Source: Caenimonas soli
GTDB taxonomy: Bacteria > Pseudomonadota > Gammaproteobacteria > Burkholderiales > Burkholderiaceae_C
Length of the DNA stretch: 64,000 bases
Assembly (NCBI RefSeq): GCF_013155545.1
Contig: NZ_JABJVV010000011.1
Span: 114,885 to 178,884, forward strand
Reading direction: 5' to 3'
The position numbers were made by a program, and so were the translations under genes. Under the pieces are notes generated by a model. That model made no database searches. It was not told the DNA's origin and was given only the letters and a program-made list of their open reading frames with translations. Each line of letters starts with the position of its first letter. The stretch's first letter is position 1. This document shows, piece after piece, positions 7,461 to 15,339 of this stretch.

Positions 7461-8765
7461 TTGCTGCTCAAGAAAGAACTCGGCGTCGTCGAGAATTCCT
7501 GGTACGAGGCAAGCGTGGAGCGGCCGCCGCCTTCGCGGCCGCTGGCCGAGCGCACGACCGCCGACATCTGCGTGGTGGGAGGTGGTTATGCCGGCGTGTC
7601 GGCCGCGCTGGAGCTGGCCGAGCGTGGCTATTCGGTGGTGCTGCTGGAAGCGCAGCGCATCGGCTGGGGCGCTTCCGGGCGCAATGGCGGGCAGGCCATC
7701 GTGGGCTTCGGCTCGGACGGCGAGTGTGCGATAGAAAAGCAGTTCTCGCCGGCGGATGCGCGCCGCACCTGGGACGTTTCCGTCGAGGGGCTGCAGCTGC
7801 TGCGCGAGCGGATCGCCCGCTATGGCATCGACTGCGATTTCCGTCCCGGCTACCTCAGCCTTGCCGTCAAGCCGCGCAAGTCGGACGAGCTGCGGCGCTG
7901 GATGGATCACGCCGCAGCCGCCTACCGGCACCCGCTGCAGTGGATAGGTCCCGCGGAGATCGGCGAGTGGCTGGCCACCAAGCGCTTTCATTCGGCGGTG
8001 TTCGACGCGACCTCCGGCCACCTGCATCCCCTGAAGTATTGCCTGGGCCTGGCCGGCGCAGCCCGCGCGGCCGGTGTGCGGATCCACGAGAACTCCGCGG
8101 CGTTCGTGGTCGAGCGGGGCGACAAGCCAGTGGTGAAAACCGCGCAGGGCGAGTGCCGGTGCAATTTCGTGGTGCTTGCCGGCAACGTGTACCTGGGCGA
8201 GTACGGCGACGAGATCGCGCCGGAGGTATCCGCGCGCATCATGCCCGTCGGCACCTACATGATCGCCACGGAGCCGATGGGCCAGGAGCGCGCCGACGCA
8301 TTGATGCGGACACGTCCCGCGGCCTCGGACACCAACTTCGTGCTCGACTATTTCCGCCTGAGCGCCGACCACCGGCTGCTGTTCGGCGGCGCCGACAGCT
8401 ACAGCGGGGCGGCACCGCGCGACCTGATAGCGCGGATCCGCTCCAGCATGCTGGTGGTATTTCCGCAGCTGGACGATCTGGCCATACCGCACGCCTGGGG
8501 CGGCTTTGTCGACATCACCATGAACAAGGCGCCGAATTTCGGGCGCCTGGGCCACAACATCTACTATCTGCAAGGGTTCTCGGGCCATGGCCTGGCGCTG
8601 GCCGGAATGGCCGGCAAGCTCGTGGCCGAGGCGGTCGCGGGGCAGGCGGAGCGCTTCGACCTGTTCGCCCGCATCAGGCACCATCAGTTCCCCGGCGGCG
8701 CGCTGATGCGCACGCCGGCCCTGATCCTGGGAATGCTGTACTACCGCCTGCGCGACGCGCTGTAG
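7461..8765 (+). CDS. FAD-dependent amine oxidoreductase (DAO family, PuuB-like)
   Basis: 434 residues. The N-terminal dinucleotide fold ICVVGGGYAGVSAALELAE and the acid LLEAQ, then GWGASGRNGGQAIVGFG and the C-terminal FSGHGLALAGMAGKLVAEA, are typical of the D-amino-acid-oxidase-like family that includes gamma-glutamylputrescine oxidase PuuB. FAD is probably non-covalent. The start is taken as TTG, with AGG 6 nt upstream; no ATG precedes the conserved NSWYEAS region. Its position 19 nt after homospermidine synthase suggests oxidation of a polyamine or its gamma-glutamyl derivative; this substrate is inferred. Other puu genes are not in the window. Confidence 0.85.
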   Translation: MLLKKELGVVENSWYEASVERPPPSRPLAERTTADICVVGGGYAGVSAALELAERGYSVVLLEAQRIGWGASGRNGGQAIVGFGSDGECAIEKQFSPADARRTWDVSVEGLQLLRERIARYGIDCDFRPGYLSLAVKPRKSDELRRWMDHAAAAYRHPLQWIGPAEIGEWLATKRFHSAVFDATSGHLHPLKYCLGLAGAARAAGVRIHENSAAFVVERGDKPVVKTAQGECRCNFVVLAGNVYLGEYGDEIAPEVSARIMPVGTYMIATEPMGQERADALMRTRPAASDTNFVLDYFRLSADHRLLFGGADSYSGAAPRDLIARIRSSMLVVFPQLDDLAIPHAWGGFVDITMNKAPNFGRLGHNIYYLQGFSGHGLALAGMAGKLVAEAVAGQAERFDLFARIRHHQFPGGALMRTPALILGMLYYRLRDAL

Positions 8766-8778
8766 TCCCGCTGGGGCG

Positions 8779-9066
8779 TCACCACTGGGCAGGATGCGCT
8801 CGCCCGGCAGCACTTCGTAAGGCGGGGCCCAGCCGTCGATCTCGCGCAGCCGCGCCAGCCAGGCCGCGATGTTCGGATGGCTTTGCTCGAAGGCGTAGCC
8901 GCTCTCTTCGGACGGGTAGTGCAAGTAAGCCGACATGGAGAAATCGGCGATGGTGGGCGCGTCGCCGACGATGAAGCGGAGCCTCCCAGGGCTGGCGCAG
9001 CGCGCGCAGGAAGAATACGACCTTGAAGCTGTTGCCCGATTGGCTGAAGCAGTGCAGGCGGTACAT
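8779..9066 (-). pseudogene. Glutathione S-transferase remnant with an internal deletion and frameshift
   Basis: The first 28 codons (MYRLHCFSQSGNSFKVVFFL then RALRQPWE) read as a GST thioredoxin-like N-terminus. Reading then jumps, in another frame, into a typical GST C-terminal helix: RFIVGDAPTIADFSMSAYLH and NIAAWLARLREIDGW, ending PYEVLPGERILP. The junction near 8980-8987 removes roughly 120 residues of a normal 200-residue GST and shifts the frame. The C-terminal frame has lost its own stop and runs into the antisense of the neighbouring oxidoreductase gene. Non-functional. The GST identity of both pieces is clear from pattern, and the size of the deletion is estimated from family length. 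Confidence 0.75.
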
Positions 9067-9068
9067 CG

Positions 9069-9674
9069 CTACAGCTGCCGGATCTGGAACTTGCGGAATT
9101 TCACCACACCGCCGGCGTATTCCAGGGCGATGGGTCCGCTCGCGCGCCGGCTGTCTTCGACTTCCGCGGTTTTCACGCCGTTGAGCATCACCGTGATGCG
9201 GTTGCCTTTGACGGTGATGTCATAGGTGTTCCACTTGCCGGCCGCCTTGGGCATGGGCACGACCTTGGCCAGGTGGACGACGGCACCCGTGCCGAAGGCC
9301 GGGTCGGGGCGGCGGTCGAAGATGTTGGCCTCGTAGCAGGTGCGGTCCGTGATGGGCCTCACGTCGGCACAGCGCATGTAGATGCCGCTGTTGGTGTCCG
9401 AGGTAACCCAGAACTCAGTGCGGATTTGGAAATCCTTGTACGGATTGTGGGTCACCAGGTACGCGGAATCGCTGCTGAGCTTGTTGTCGGCCACGATGGC
9501 GCCATCCTGGGCACGCCAATTGCCACCGCCTATGCTGCTCCAGTTGTTCAACCCCGTGTTCCCGTCGATCAGCGTCTCCCATCCGGTGGTCGCGACCGGG
9601 GGTGTGCTCGTGCAGCCAACGATGGACAGGGCGGCCAGCAGCGAAGCCGCGGCAAAGGAAGGAAGTCGGGTCAT
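9069..9674 (-). CDS. DUF1080 (3-keto-disaccharide hydrolase-like) lipoprotein
   Basis: 201 residues. The signal peptide ends in a lipobox LSIVGC at Cys21, so the protein is lipid-anchored. The mature part is a single concanavalin-like jelly roll of the DUF1080 family: WETLIDGNTGLNNWSSIGG, DFQIRTEFWVTSDTNSGIY and KGNRITVMLNGVKTAEVED are the usual landmarks. Family members include glycoside-modifying hydrolases acting on 3-keto sugars, and many are uncharacterised. An AAAGG ribosome-binding site precedes the ATG and a TATAAA -10-like hexamer lies about 40 nt upstream. It is a single-gene unit between a dead GST and a GNAT gene. Confidence 0.8.
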   Translation of the reverse strand: MTRLPSFAAASLLAALSIVGCTSTPPVATTGWETLIDGNTGLNNWSSIGGGNWRAQDGAIVADNKLSSDSAYLVTHNPYKDFQIRTEFWVTSDTNSGIYMRCADVRPITDRTCYEANIFDRRPDPAFGTGAVVHLAKVVPMPKAAGKWNTYDITVKGNRITVMLNGVKTAEVEDSRRASGPIALEYAGGVVKFRKFQIRQL

Positions 9675-9745
9675 ACACGGCCTTTCATTGCTCTTGCCGA
9701 GCGGGACTCGTTTTATAGCATCAAGCTTCGGCTGCGTGTTGCCTG

Positions 9746-10192
9746 CTATCGCTTGATCACGTAGCGCACGAAGCCATCGGCCTGCGCGAACTGGTCGTAA
9801 AGCTTGCGCACGCTAGCGTTGTCCTCGCGTGTCATCCAATACAGACGGGCCCAGCCCTCGGCCCGCATGGCGTTGCGCAGCCACTCGATCAGCGCCTTGC
9901 CGATCCCGTGCCCGCGGGCGGAAGGAAGCACGAACAGGTCTTCCAGGTAGCACACCGGCTGCGTCTCCCAGGTGTTCTCGTGCACCACGCAGTTGGCGAA
10001 GCCGTACACCTGGCCATCCACTTCGGCCACGACGCACATGATGGCGGAGTCGGGATCCAGGATGCGCTTCCAGGTACGGTCGGTGACGGCGTCTCCCAGG
10101 CTCGCGCCATAGAAGTCGCAGTAGCCGCGCCACAGACCGCGCCAGGCGGCTTCGTCGGCGGGCAGGGCGGAACGGATGATCGGTAAAGACAT
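9746..10192 (-). CDS. GNAT family N-acetyltransferase
   Basis: About 148 residues beginning MSLPIIRSALPADEAAWRGL; an ATG three codons earlier at 10201 is possible. The acetyl-CoA binding signature appears as LEDLFVLPSARGHGIGKALI (R/Q-x-x-G-x-G/A), followed by the beta5-alpha4 region ARLYWMTREDNASVRKLYDQ. It should transfer an acetyl group to an amine of a small molecule or protein; the substrate is unknown. It ends 71 nt before the DUF1080 gene and starts 21 nt after the end of the large FAD/Fe-S gene on the same strand, so it could be read through from that operon. Confidence 0.85.
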   Translation of the reverse strand: MSLPIIRSALPADEAAWRGLWRGYCDFYGASLGDAVTDRTWKRILDPDSAIMCVVAEVDGQVYGFANCVVHENTWETQPVCYLEDLFVLPSARGHGIGKALIEWLRNAMRAEGWARLYWMTREDNASVRKLYDQFAQADGFVRYVIKR

Positions 10193-10213
10193 GCCTCCCA
10201 TTCTGCCGCCGAC

Positions 10214-13200
10214 TCAGGCGATCTGGCTGGCCAGCAGCACTGCCGCATGGACCGATTCGCGCTGCGCCCCGTCCTGGATCTGGTGGCGGCAACTGGTGCC
10301 GTCGGCGATGACGATGGCGCCGGGGTATTTGCGCACCGCCGGCAAGAGGCTCAGCTCGGCCATCTGCATGGAGACCTCATAGTGCTTGGCCTCGTAGCCG
10401 AAGCTGCCCGCCATGCCGCAGCAGCTGCTTTCTATCAGCTCGGGCTGCACGCCGGGAATCAGCTTGAGGACCTCGACGATCGGCGTTACCGCGGCGAACG
10501 CCTTCTGATGGCAGTGGCCGTGCAGCAGCACGCGCTTGTCCAGCGGACGCAGCTTCCGGCGCAGGCCATCCAGCCGGCCGGCCTGGTTCTCGCGAGCCAG
10601 GAATTCCTCGAACAACAGGGCCTGCGCGGCCACCACCTGCGCGGGCGCGCCCAGGCCCATGGACAGCATCTCGTCACGCAGCGTCAGCAAGCAGGAAGGT
10701 TCCAAGCCGACGATGGGGATGAACTTTTCGGCGAACGGCAGGAGCGACTCGATGACTTCGCGCGCCTTGGCCCGCGCTTCTTCGACCATCCCGCTGGCCA
10801 GGTAGGTCCGGCCGCAGCACAAGTGCTTGCCGTCCGGCCTGGCCTTGGCGGCGACATGGACCGTATAGCCCGCGGCTTGCAAGACCTTGAGCGCCGAGCG
10901 CGCGTTCACCGACTCGAAGAAACCGTTGAAGGTATCGACGAACAGCACGACCGGCTTGGCCGCCGCCAGGACTTCCTCGCGGGTGGCCGTATTCGGCGTG
11001 TCGTTGAAGAAGTGCTTGGGCCGCCAGGCGGGCAGGCTGCGCCGCGCCGAAAAACCGAGAAACTTCTCGCCCAGGCGCGCCAGGAAGGGGCTGCGGTTGC
11101 GCAGGTTCAAGAGCGAGGCGATGGAAGCGGCACGGTGCGCATAGTCGGGCAGCCGTGCGATCAGCTTGTCCTTGAACGAGTAGCCGTTCTTCTTCCTGTC
11201 GTGATGCAGGAATTCGATCTTCATCTTCGCCATGTCCACCCCGGTGGGGCAGTCCCGCTTGCAACCCTTGCAGCTCACGCACAGGTCCATCGCTTCCCGG
11301 ACCTCGTCGCTCGCCAGCCCCTGCGGACCCAGCTGGCCGGACAGCGCCAGCCGCAGCGTGTTGGCGCGCCCGCGCGTGAGGTGTTTCTCGTCGCGGGTGA
11401 CGCGGTAGCTCGGGCACATGGTGCCCGCGTCGAACTTGCGGCAATGCCCGTTGTTGTTGCACATCTCCACGGCTTTGGCGAACCCGCCGGCCGGGTCGCC
11501 GCCGCTTCCGGGCGGTGAAATGCGCTCGGTCGCGGGATCGTTCTGCACGTCCCAGGCGCTCCAGTCCAGCGCAGTTTTCAAGGGGATGACCTTGTAGGCC
11601 GGCGAAAACCGCATGAGCCGCGTGTCGTCCATGCGCGGCGGATCGATGATGCGCTTCGGGCAGAGCAGGCCTTGCGGATCGAACAGGTTCTTGATCTCGG
11701 CGAAGGCTTCATTGATCTTGGGCCCGAACTGCCAGCCTATCCATTCGCCGCGGCACAGGCCGTCGCCATGCTCGCCGCTGTACGCGCCCTTGAACTTGCG
11801 CACCAGGGCGGAGGCTTCCTCGGCGATGGCCCGCATCTTCGGCGCGCCGCCGGTGCGCATGTCCAGGATCGGCCGCACGTGCAGGGTGCCCACCGAGGCA
11901 TGGGCGTACCAGGTGCCCTTGCTGCCGTACTTGCGGAACACCTGGGTCAACGCGTCGGTGTATTCGGCCAGGTGCTCCAGCGGCACGGCGCAGTCCTCGA
12001 TGAAGCTCACCGGCTTGCCGTCGCCCTTGAGGCTCATCATGATGTTCAGGCCGGCCTTGCGCACTTCCCACAGGTTCTTCTGGGGCGCGTCATCGGTCAT
12101 CTGCACGACCGAGCCCGGCAGGCCCAGGTCGCCCATCAGCTCGACCAGTTGCTGGAGCTTGCGCACCAGCGCGGCCTTGTCGCTGCCGGAGAACTCCACC
12201 AGCAGCACCGCATCGGGCTGGCCGATCACGGCGGTGCGGATGACGGGCGCGAACGCCGGGTTCTGCAGCGACAGGTCGATCATGGTGCGATCGACCAGCT
12301 CCACCGCCGTCAGGGTGCCGTCCGTGCCCAGCTTGACGATGTGCTGGGCGCTGTCCATGGCCTTGTAGAAGGTCGGGAAGTTCACCACGCCCAGCACCTT
12401 GGCCTTGGGCAGCTCGGCCAGCTGCAGCGTGAGCGAGCGCGTCAACGCCAGCGTGCCCTCGCTGCCCACGAGCAGATGGGCCAGGTTGACGGCGCCGTTG
12501 GGCGTGTAGGGCCGCTCGCTCTGGTTGTGGAAGATGTCGAGGTTGTAGCCGCCGACGCGCCGCATCACCTTGGGCCAGCGCTTGTCGATTTCGGGGGCCA
12601 GCTGCGCGGCCAGATCCCTGACGCGGTCGCCGATGTCGCGCGCGCGGCCCACGCTGTCCTCATAGCGCCCGAAGCGGTGCAGCTCGCCATCGGATGTCCA
12701 GGCCTGCGCGCCGATCACGTTGTGCACCATGTTGCCGTAGGCGATGCTGCGGCTGCCGCAGGAGTTGTTGCCCGCCATGCCGCCGAGCGTGGCCTGCGCG
12801 CTGGTCGACACGTCCACGGGAAACCACAGGCCGAGTTTTTTCAGCGCCAGGTTCAGGTGGTCGAGCACCATGCCCGGCTCGACTTCGGCCAGACGCGCGT
12901 GCGCATCGAAGTGCAGGATCTTGCGGACATGCTTGGTGTGATCGATGACCAGACCCGCGCCGACCGTCTGGCCGCACTGGCTGGTGCCCGCGCCGCGCGC
13001 GACGATGGGCACCTTGAGGTCGCGGCAGATGTCCAGGGCCAGCTTGACGTCGTCGCCGCCGCTCGGCACGAACACGCCGACCGGCATGATCTGGTAGATG
13101 GAGGCGTCGGTGGAGTAACGGCCCCGGTCCGCGGGGGAGAACAGCACCTCGCCCTTGGTCTCTTTGGACAGGCGCCGGGCCAGCAGCCCCGCCACTTCGT

Positions 13201-13276
13201 TGCTGTCCCGGGCAACAGTGTCGTAGACCTGGCCTGCAGCGCCTTGCGCCACTTTGAGCGGGAGCGGGGCGTTCAT
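10214..13276 (-). CDS. FAD-binding and Fe-S-binding 2-hydroxyacid dehydrogenase (YdiJ/GlcD-GlcF fusion type)
   Basis: 1020 residues, matching the length of E. coli YdiJ-type D-2-hydroxyglutarate/D-lactate dehydrogenases. Order: PCMH FAD-binding domain (VPIVARGAGTSQCGQTVGAG, about residues 80-290), FAD-linked oxidase C-terminal domain to about 540, a ferredoxin-like pair including CVSCKGCKRDCPTGVDM (about 670-720), then two CCG cysteine-rich domains (LCCGRTYLASGM and SSCCGMAGSFGYE). It oxidises a D-2-hydroxyacid and passes electrons through Fe-S clusters, probably to quinone. Start: an ATG overlapping the gntR stop codon, so it is coupled to that regulator. With the divergent glyoxylate aminotransferase, a glycolate-type or 2-hydroxyacid substrate is plausible. 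Confidence 0.88.
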   Translation of the reverse strand: MNAPLPLKVAQGAAGQVYDTVARDSNEVAGLLARRLSKETKGEVLFSPADRGRYSTDASIYQIMPVGVFVPSGGDDVKLALDICRDLKVPIVARGAGTSQCGQTVGAGLVIDHTKHVRKILHFDAHARLAEVEPGMVLDHLNLALKKLGLWFPVDVSTSAQATLGGMAGNNSCGSRSIAYGNMVHNVIGAQAWTSDGELHRFGRYEDSVGRARDIGDRVRDLAAQLAPEIDKRWPKVMRRVGGYNLDIFHNQSERPYTPNGAVNLAHLLVGSEGTLALTRSLTLQLAELPKAKVLGVVNFPTFYKAMDSAQHIVKLGTDGTLTAVELVDRTMIDLSLQNPAFAPVIRTAVIGQPDAVLLVEFSGSDKAALVRKLQQLVELMGDLGLPGSVVQMTDDAPQKNLWEVRKAGLNIMMSLKGDGKPVSFIEDCAVPLEHLAEYTDALTQVFRKYGSKGTWYAHASVGTLHVRPILDMRTGGAPKMRAIAEEASALVRKFKGAYSGEHGDGLCRGEWIGWQFGPKINEAFAEIKNLFDPQGLLCPKRIIDPPRMDDTRLMRFSPAYKVIPLKTALDWSAWDVQNDPATERISPPGSGGDPAGGFAKAVEMCNNNGHCRKFDAGTMCPSYRVTRDEKHLTRGRANTLRLALSGQLGPQGLASDEVREAMDLCVSCKGCKRDCPTGVDMAKMKIEFLHHDRKKNGYSFKDKLIARLPDYAHRAASIASLLNLRNRSPFLARLGEKFLGFSARRSLPAWRPKHFFNDTPNTATREEVLAAAKPVVLFVDTFNGFFESVNARSALKVLQAAGYTVHVAAKARPDGKHLCCGRTYLASGMVEEARAKAREVIESLLPFAEKFIPIVGLEPSCLLTLRDEMLSMGLGAPAQVVAAQALLFEEFLARENQAGRLDGLRRKLRPLDKRVLLHGHCHQKAFAAVTPIVEVLKLIPGVQPELIESSCCGMAGSFGYEAKHYEVSMQMAELSLLPAVRKYPGAIVIADGTSCRHQIQDGAQRESVHAAVLLASQIA

Positions 13277-13968
13277 TGCGCCACCCCCGAAGCGGGAGTT
13301 GCGTCGCCCTGCCGCAACTGGTCGATGACGACGTCGCGCTTGTTGTGCAGATGGTTCAACAGGACCTCGCGCATGGCGGCGGCGTCGCGCGCCTCGAGCG
13401 CGGCGATCATCCTCTCGTGCTCCTTCATGGCGCGCTTCCATTTCTCGCCATCCTGGTTGGAGCGGAAGCGCAGCGCCTGGAGACGGGCATTGACCTGGTT
13501 GTAAGTGCTCGTGAGCACCGGGTTCTTGGCCGCCGCATTGATGGCGCGGTGGATCTGCGCATTGATGCGGTAGTAGTTGGAGAGGTCGCCTCGGGTGTAC
13601 GCGGCCATCATCTCGAAGTGCATGGCCTTGATCTCGGCCATCTCCTCGTCGGTGATGCGCTGCGCGGCCAGTTCCCCCGACAGCGCCTCCAGGCCGGCCA
13701 TCACCTCGAAGGTATTGAGCACGTCGGTCTCGCTCAGCGACACCGCGATCGCGCCGCGATTGGGCAGCAGCTCGACCAGCCCCTCGGCAGCGAGCATCTT
13801 GATCGCTTCGCGAAGGGGCGTGCGGGAAACCTGCAGCACCTCAGCCAGTTCCCGTTCATTGAGCTTGGCGCCTGGGGCTATGCGGTTTTCCACCAACATC
13901 TGGCGCAGGCGGTGGGCCACCTGTTCATGCAAGGCGGCGCGAGGAATTGAAATGATGTCGGCGGTCAT
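13273..13968 (-). CDS. GntR family (FadR/FCD subgroup) transcriptional regulator
   Basis: 231 residues. N-terminal winged helix (HEQVAHRLRQMLVENRIAPG, then LNERELAEVLQVSRTPLREA) followed by an all-helical FCD ligand domain with the expected metal/ligand residues in DLSNYYRINAQIHRAI and EHERMIAALEARD. FCD regulators normally sense carboxylates. It starts 7 nt from an ATTTTGTATGCAAAAA site, and an identical site precedes the divergent aminotransferase gene, so it should repress both itself (with the dehydrogenase coupled behind it) and the rightward operon until its ligand appears. The ATG at 13968 is preferred over far-upstream in-frame starts because it places the promoter and operators outside the coding sequence. 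Confidence 0.9.
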   Translation of the reverse strand: MTADIISIPRAALHEQVAHRLRQMLVENRIAPGAKLNERELAEVLQVSRTPLREAIKMLAAEGLVELLPNRGAIAVSLSETDVLNTFEVMAGLEALSGELAAQRITDEEMAEIKAMHFEMMAAYTRGDLSNYYRINAQIHRAINAAAKNPVLTSTYNQVNARLQALRFRSNQDGEKWKRAMKEHERMIAALEARDAAAMREVLLNHLHNKRDVVIDQLRQGDATPASGVAQ

Positions 13969-13974
13969 GTGGCT

Positions 13975-13990
13975 ATTTTGTATGCAAAAA
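13975..13990. promoter_or_regulatory. GntR operator, copy on the regulator side
   Basis: ATTTTGTATGCAAAAA, an imperfect dyad (TTTTG/CAAAA arms) 6 nt upstream of the gntR start codon. It is identical over 16 nt to the site at 14039. On the minus strand it overlaps a TACAAA -10-like element preceded by TTTACA, so binding would repress gntR and the coupled dehydrogenase gene. Confidence 0.7.
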
Positions 13991-14038
13991 ACCAGCGTGT
14001 AAAGGGTTTCCCTGGAGAGATATCTTCTTGACATTGAA

Positions 14039-14054
14039 ATTTTGTATGCAAAAA
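14039..14054. promoter_or_regulatory. GntR operator, copy on the aminotransferase side
   Basis: Second exact copy of ATTTTGTATGCAAAAA, a direct repeat 64 bp from the first. A TTGACA -35-like hexamer (14028-14033) lies just before it, which places the site inside the rightward promoter. The aminotransferase ATG is 31 nt downstream. FCD/GntR proteins bind exactly this type of AT-rich dyad. Confidence 0.7.
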
Positions 14055-14084
14055 TCTCCGGGAATTCCCGAACCTGAGCCATCC

Positions 14085-15314
14085 ATGCTGACACTCGACT
14101 TCCACCCCACCGGGCGCCACTTCCTCCAGATCCCCGGCCCGTCGCCCGTGCCCGACCGCATCCTGCGGGCCATGAGCCTGCCCACCATCGACCATCGCGG
14201 GCCGGAGTTCGGCGCGCTGGGCCTGCGCGTGCTCAAGGGCATCCAGCAGATCTTCCAGACCAAGCATCCGGTGATCATCTATCCGGCCTCGGGCACCGGG
14301 GCCTGGGAGGCGGCGCTCTGCAACGTGCTGAGCCCGGGCGATCAGGTGCTGATGTACGAGACGGGGCACTTCGCCAGCCTGTGGAACAAGATGGCCATGC
14401 GGCTGGGCCTGAAGACCGAGTTCATCGGCTTGCCGGGCACCGAGGGATGGCGGCGCGGTGTGCAGGCCGACATGATCGAGGCGCGGCTGAAGGCCGACAC
14501 CCAGCACGCCATCAAGGCCGTGTGCGTGGTCCACAACGAAACGTCCACCGGCGTCACCAGCAACATCGTCGCGGTGCGCAAGGCCATCGACGCGGCAAAG
14601 CATCCGGCCTTGCTGCTGGTGGACAGCATCTCCGGCCTGGCTTCGGCCGAGTACAAGCATGACGAGTGGGGCGTCGACGTCACCATCAGCGGCTCGCAAA
14701 AAGGCCTGATGCTGCCGCCGGGCATCAGCTTCAACGCCTTGTCGCCCAAGGCCATCGAAGCAAGCAAGAAGGCGAAGCTGCCCAAGGCCTTCTGGGCCTG
14801 GGACGAAATCATCGAGATGAACAAGACGGGCTACTGGCCCTACACGCCCAACACCAACCTGTTGTATGGCCTGGCCGAGGCCTGCGACATGCTGCTGGCC
14901 CCCGAGCATGGCGGGCTGCCCGCGGTGTTCGCCCGGCATGAGCGCTGGGGCGAAGGCGTGCGTGCCGGCGTCAAGGCCTGGGGCCTGGAGATCCAGTGCG
15001 CCGACCCCGCGGTCTATTCGCCGGTGCTCACGGGCGTCATCACGCCCGAGGGTGTGGATGCCGACGCGGTGCGCAAGATCATCTACGACCGGTTCGATTG
15101 TTCCCTGGGCACGGGCCTGGGCAAGGTCAAGGGCCGCATGTTCCGCATCGGCCACCTGGGCGACTGCAACGACCTCACGCTGATGGCCGCGCTGGCCGGC
15201 TGCGAGATGGGCCTGAAGCTCGCGGGCGTGAAGCTCGCCGGCTCGGGCGTGCAGGCCGCCATGGAATTTTTCGCCTCGCATCCGGCGCGTTTGCCGATGC
15301 AAAAGGCAGCCTGA
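14085..15314 (+). CDS. Pyridoxal-phosphate aminotransferase, alanine/serine-glyoxylate aminotransferase family
   Basis: 409 residues. Family landmarks are FLQIPGPSPVPDRILRAM, the cofactor-binding PASGTGAWEAALCNVL, the aspartate in LLLVDSISGLASAEY and the Schiff-base lysine in VTISGSQKGLMLPPG. It transfers the amino group of serine or alanine to glyoxylate (or the reverse), giving glycine and hydroxypyruvate or pyruvate. It heads a rightward operon with a Bug protein, a CoA-transferase and an enoyl-CoA hydratase, under one of two GntR operators. An in-frame ATG inside the operator (14046) exists but is unlikely to be the start. Serine-glyoxylate activity is the best guess; purine-derived ureidoglycine as donor is an alternative. 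Confidence 0.85.
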   Translation: MLTLDFHPTGRHFLQIPGPSPVPDRILRAMSLPTIDHRGPEFGALGLRVLKGIQQIFQTKHPVIIYPASGTGAWEAALCNVLSPGDQVLMYETGHFASLWNKMAMRLGLKTEFIGLPGTEGWRRGVQADMIEARLKADTQHAIKAVCVVHNETSTGVTSNIVAVRKAIDAAKHPALLLVDSISGLASAEYKHDEWGVDVTISGSQKGLMLPPGISFNALSPKAIEASKKAKLPKAFWAWDEIIEMNKTGYWPYTPNTNLLYGLAEACDMLLAPEHGGLPAVFARHERWGEGVRAGVKAWGLEIQCADPAVYSPVLTGVITPEGVDADAVRKIIYDRFDCSLGTGLGKVKGRMFRIGHLGDCNDLTLMAALAGCEMGLKLAGVKLAGSGVQAAMEFFASHPARLPMQKAA

Positions 15315-15339
15315 TTTCCAACACTCAAAGGAGACAACC

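Noticed and set aside
14046..14084. Alternative aminotransferase start inside the operator (ATG at 14046)
   Set aside because: It would add 13 residues without family similarity and place the start codon within the GntR site; the ATG at 14085 begins at the conserved N-terminus.
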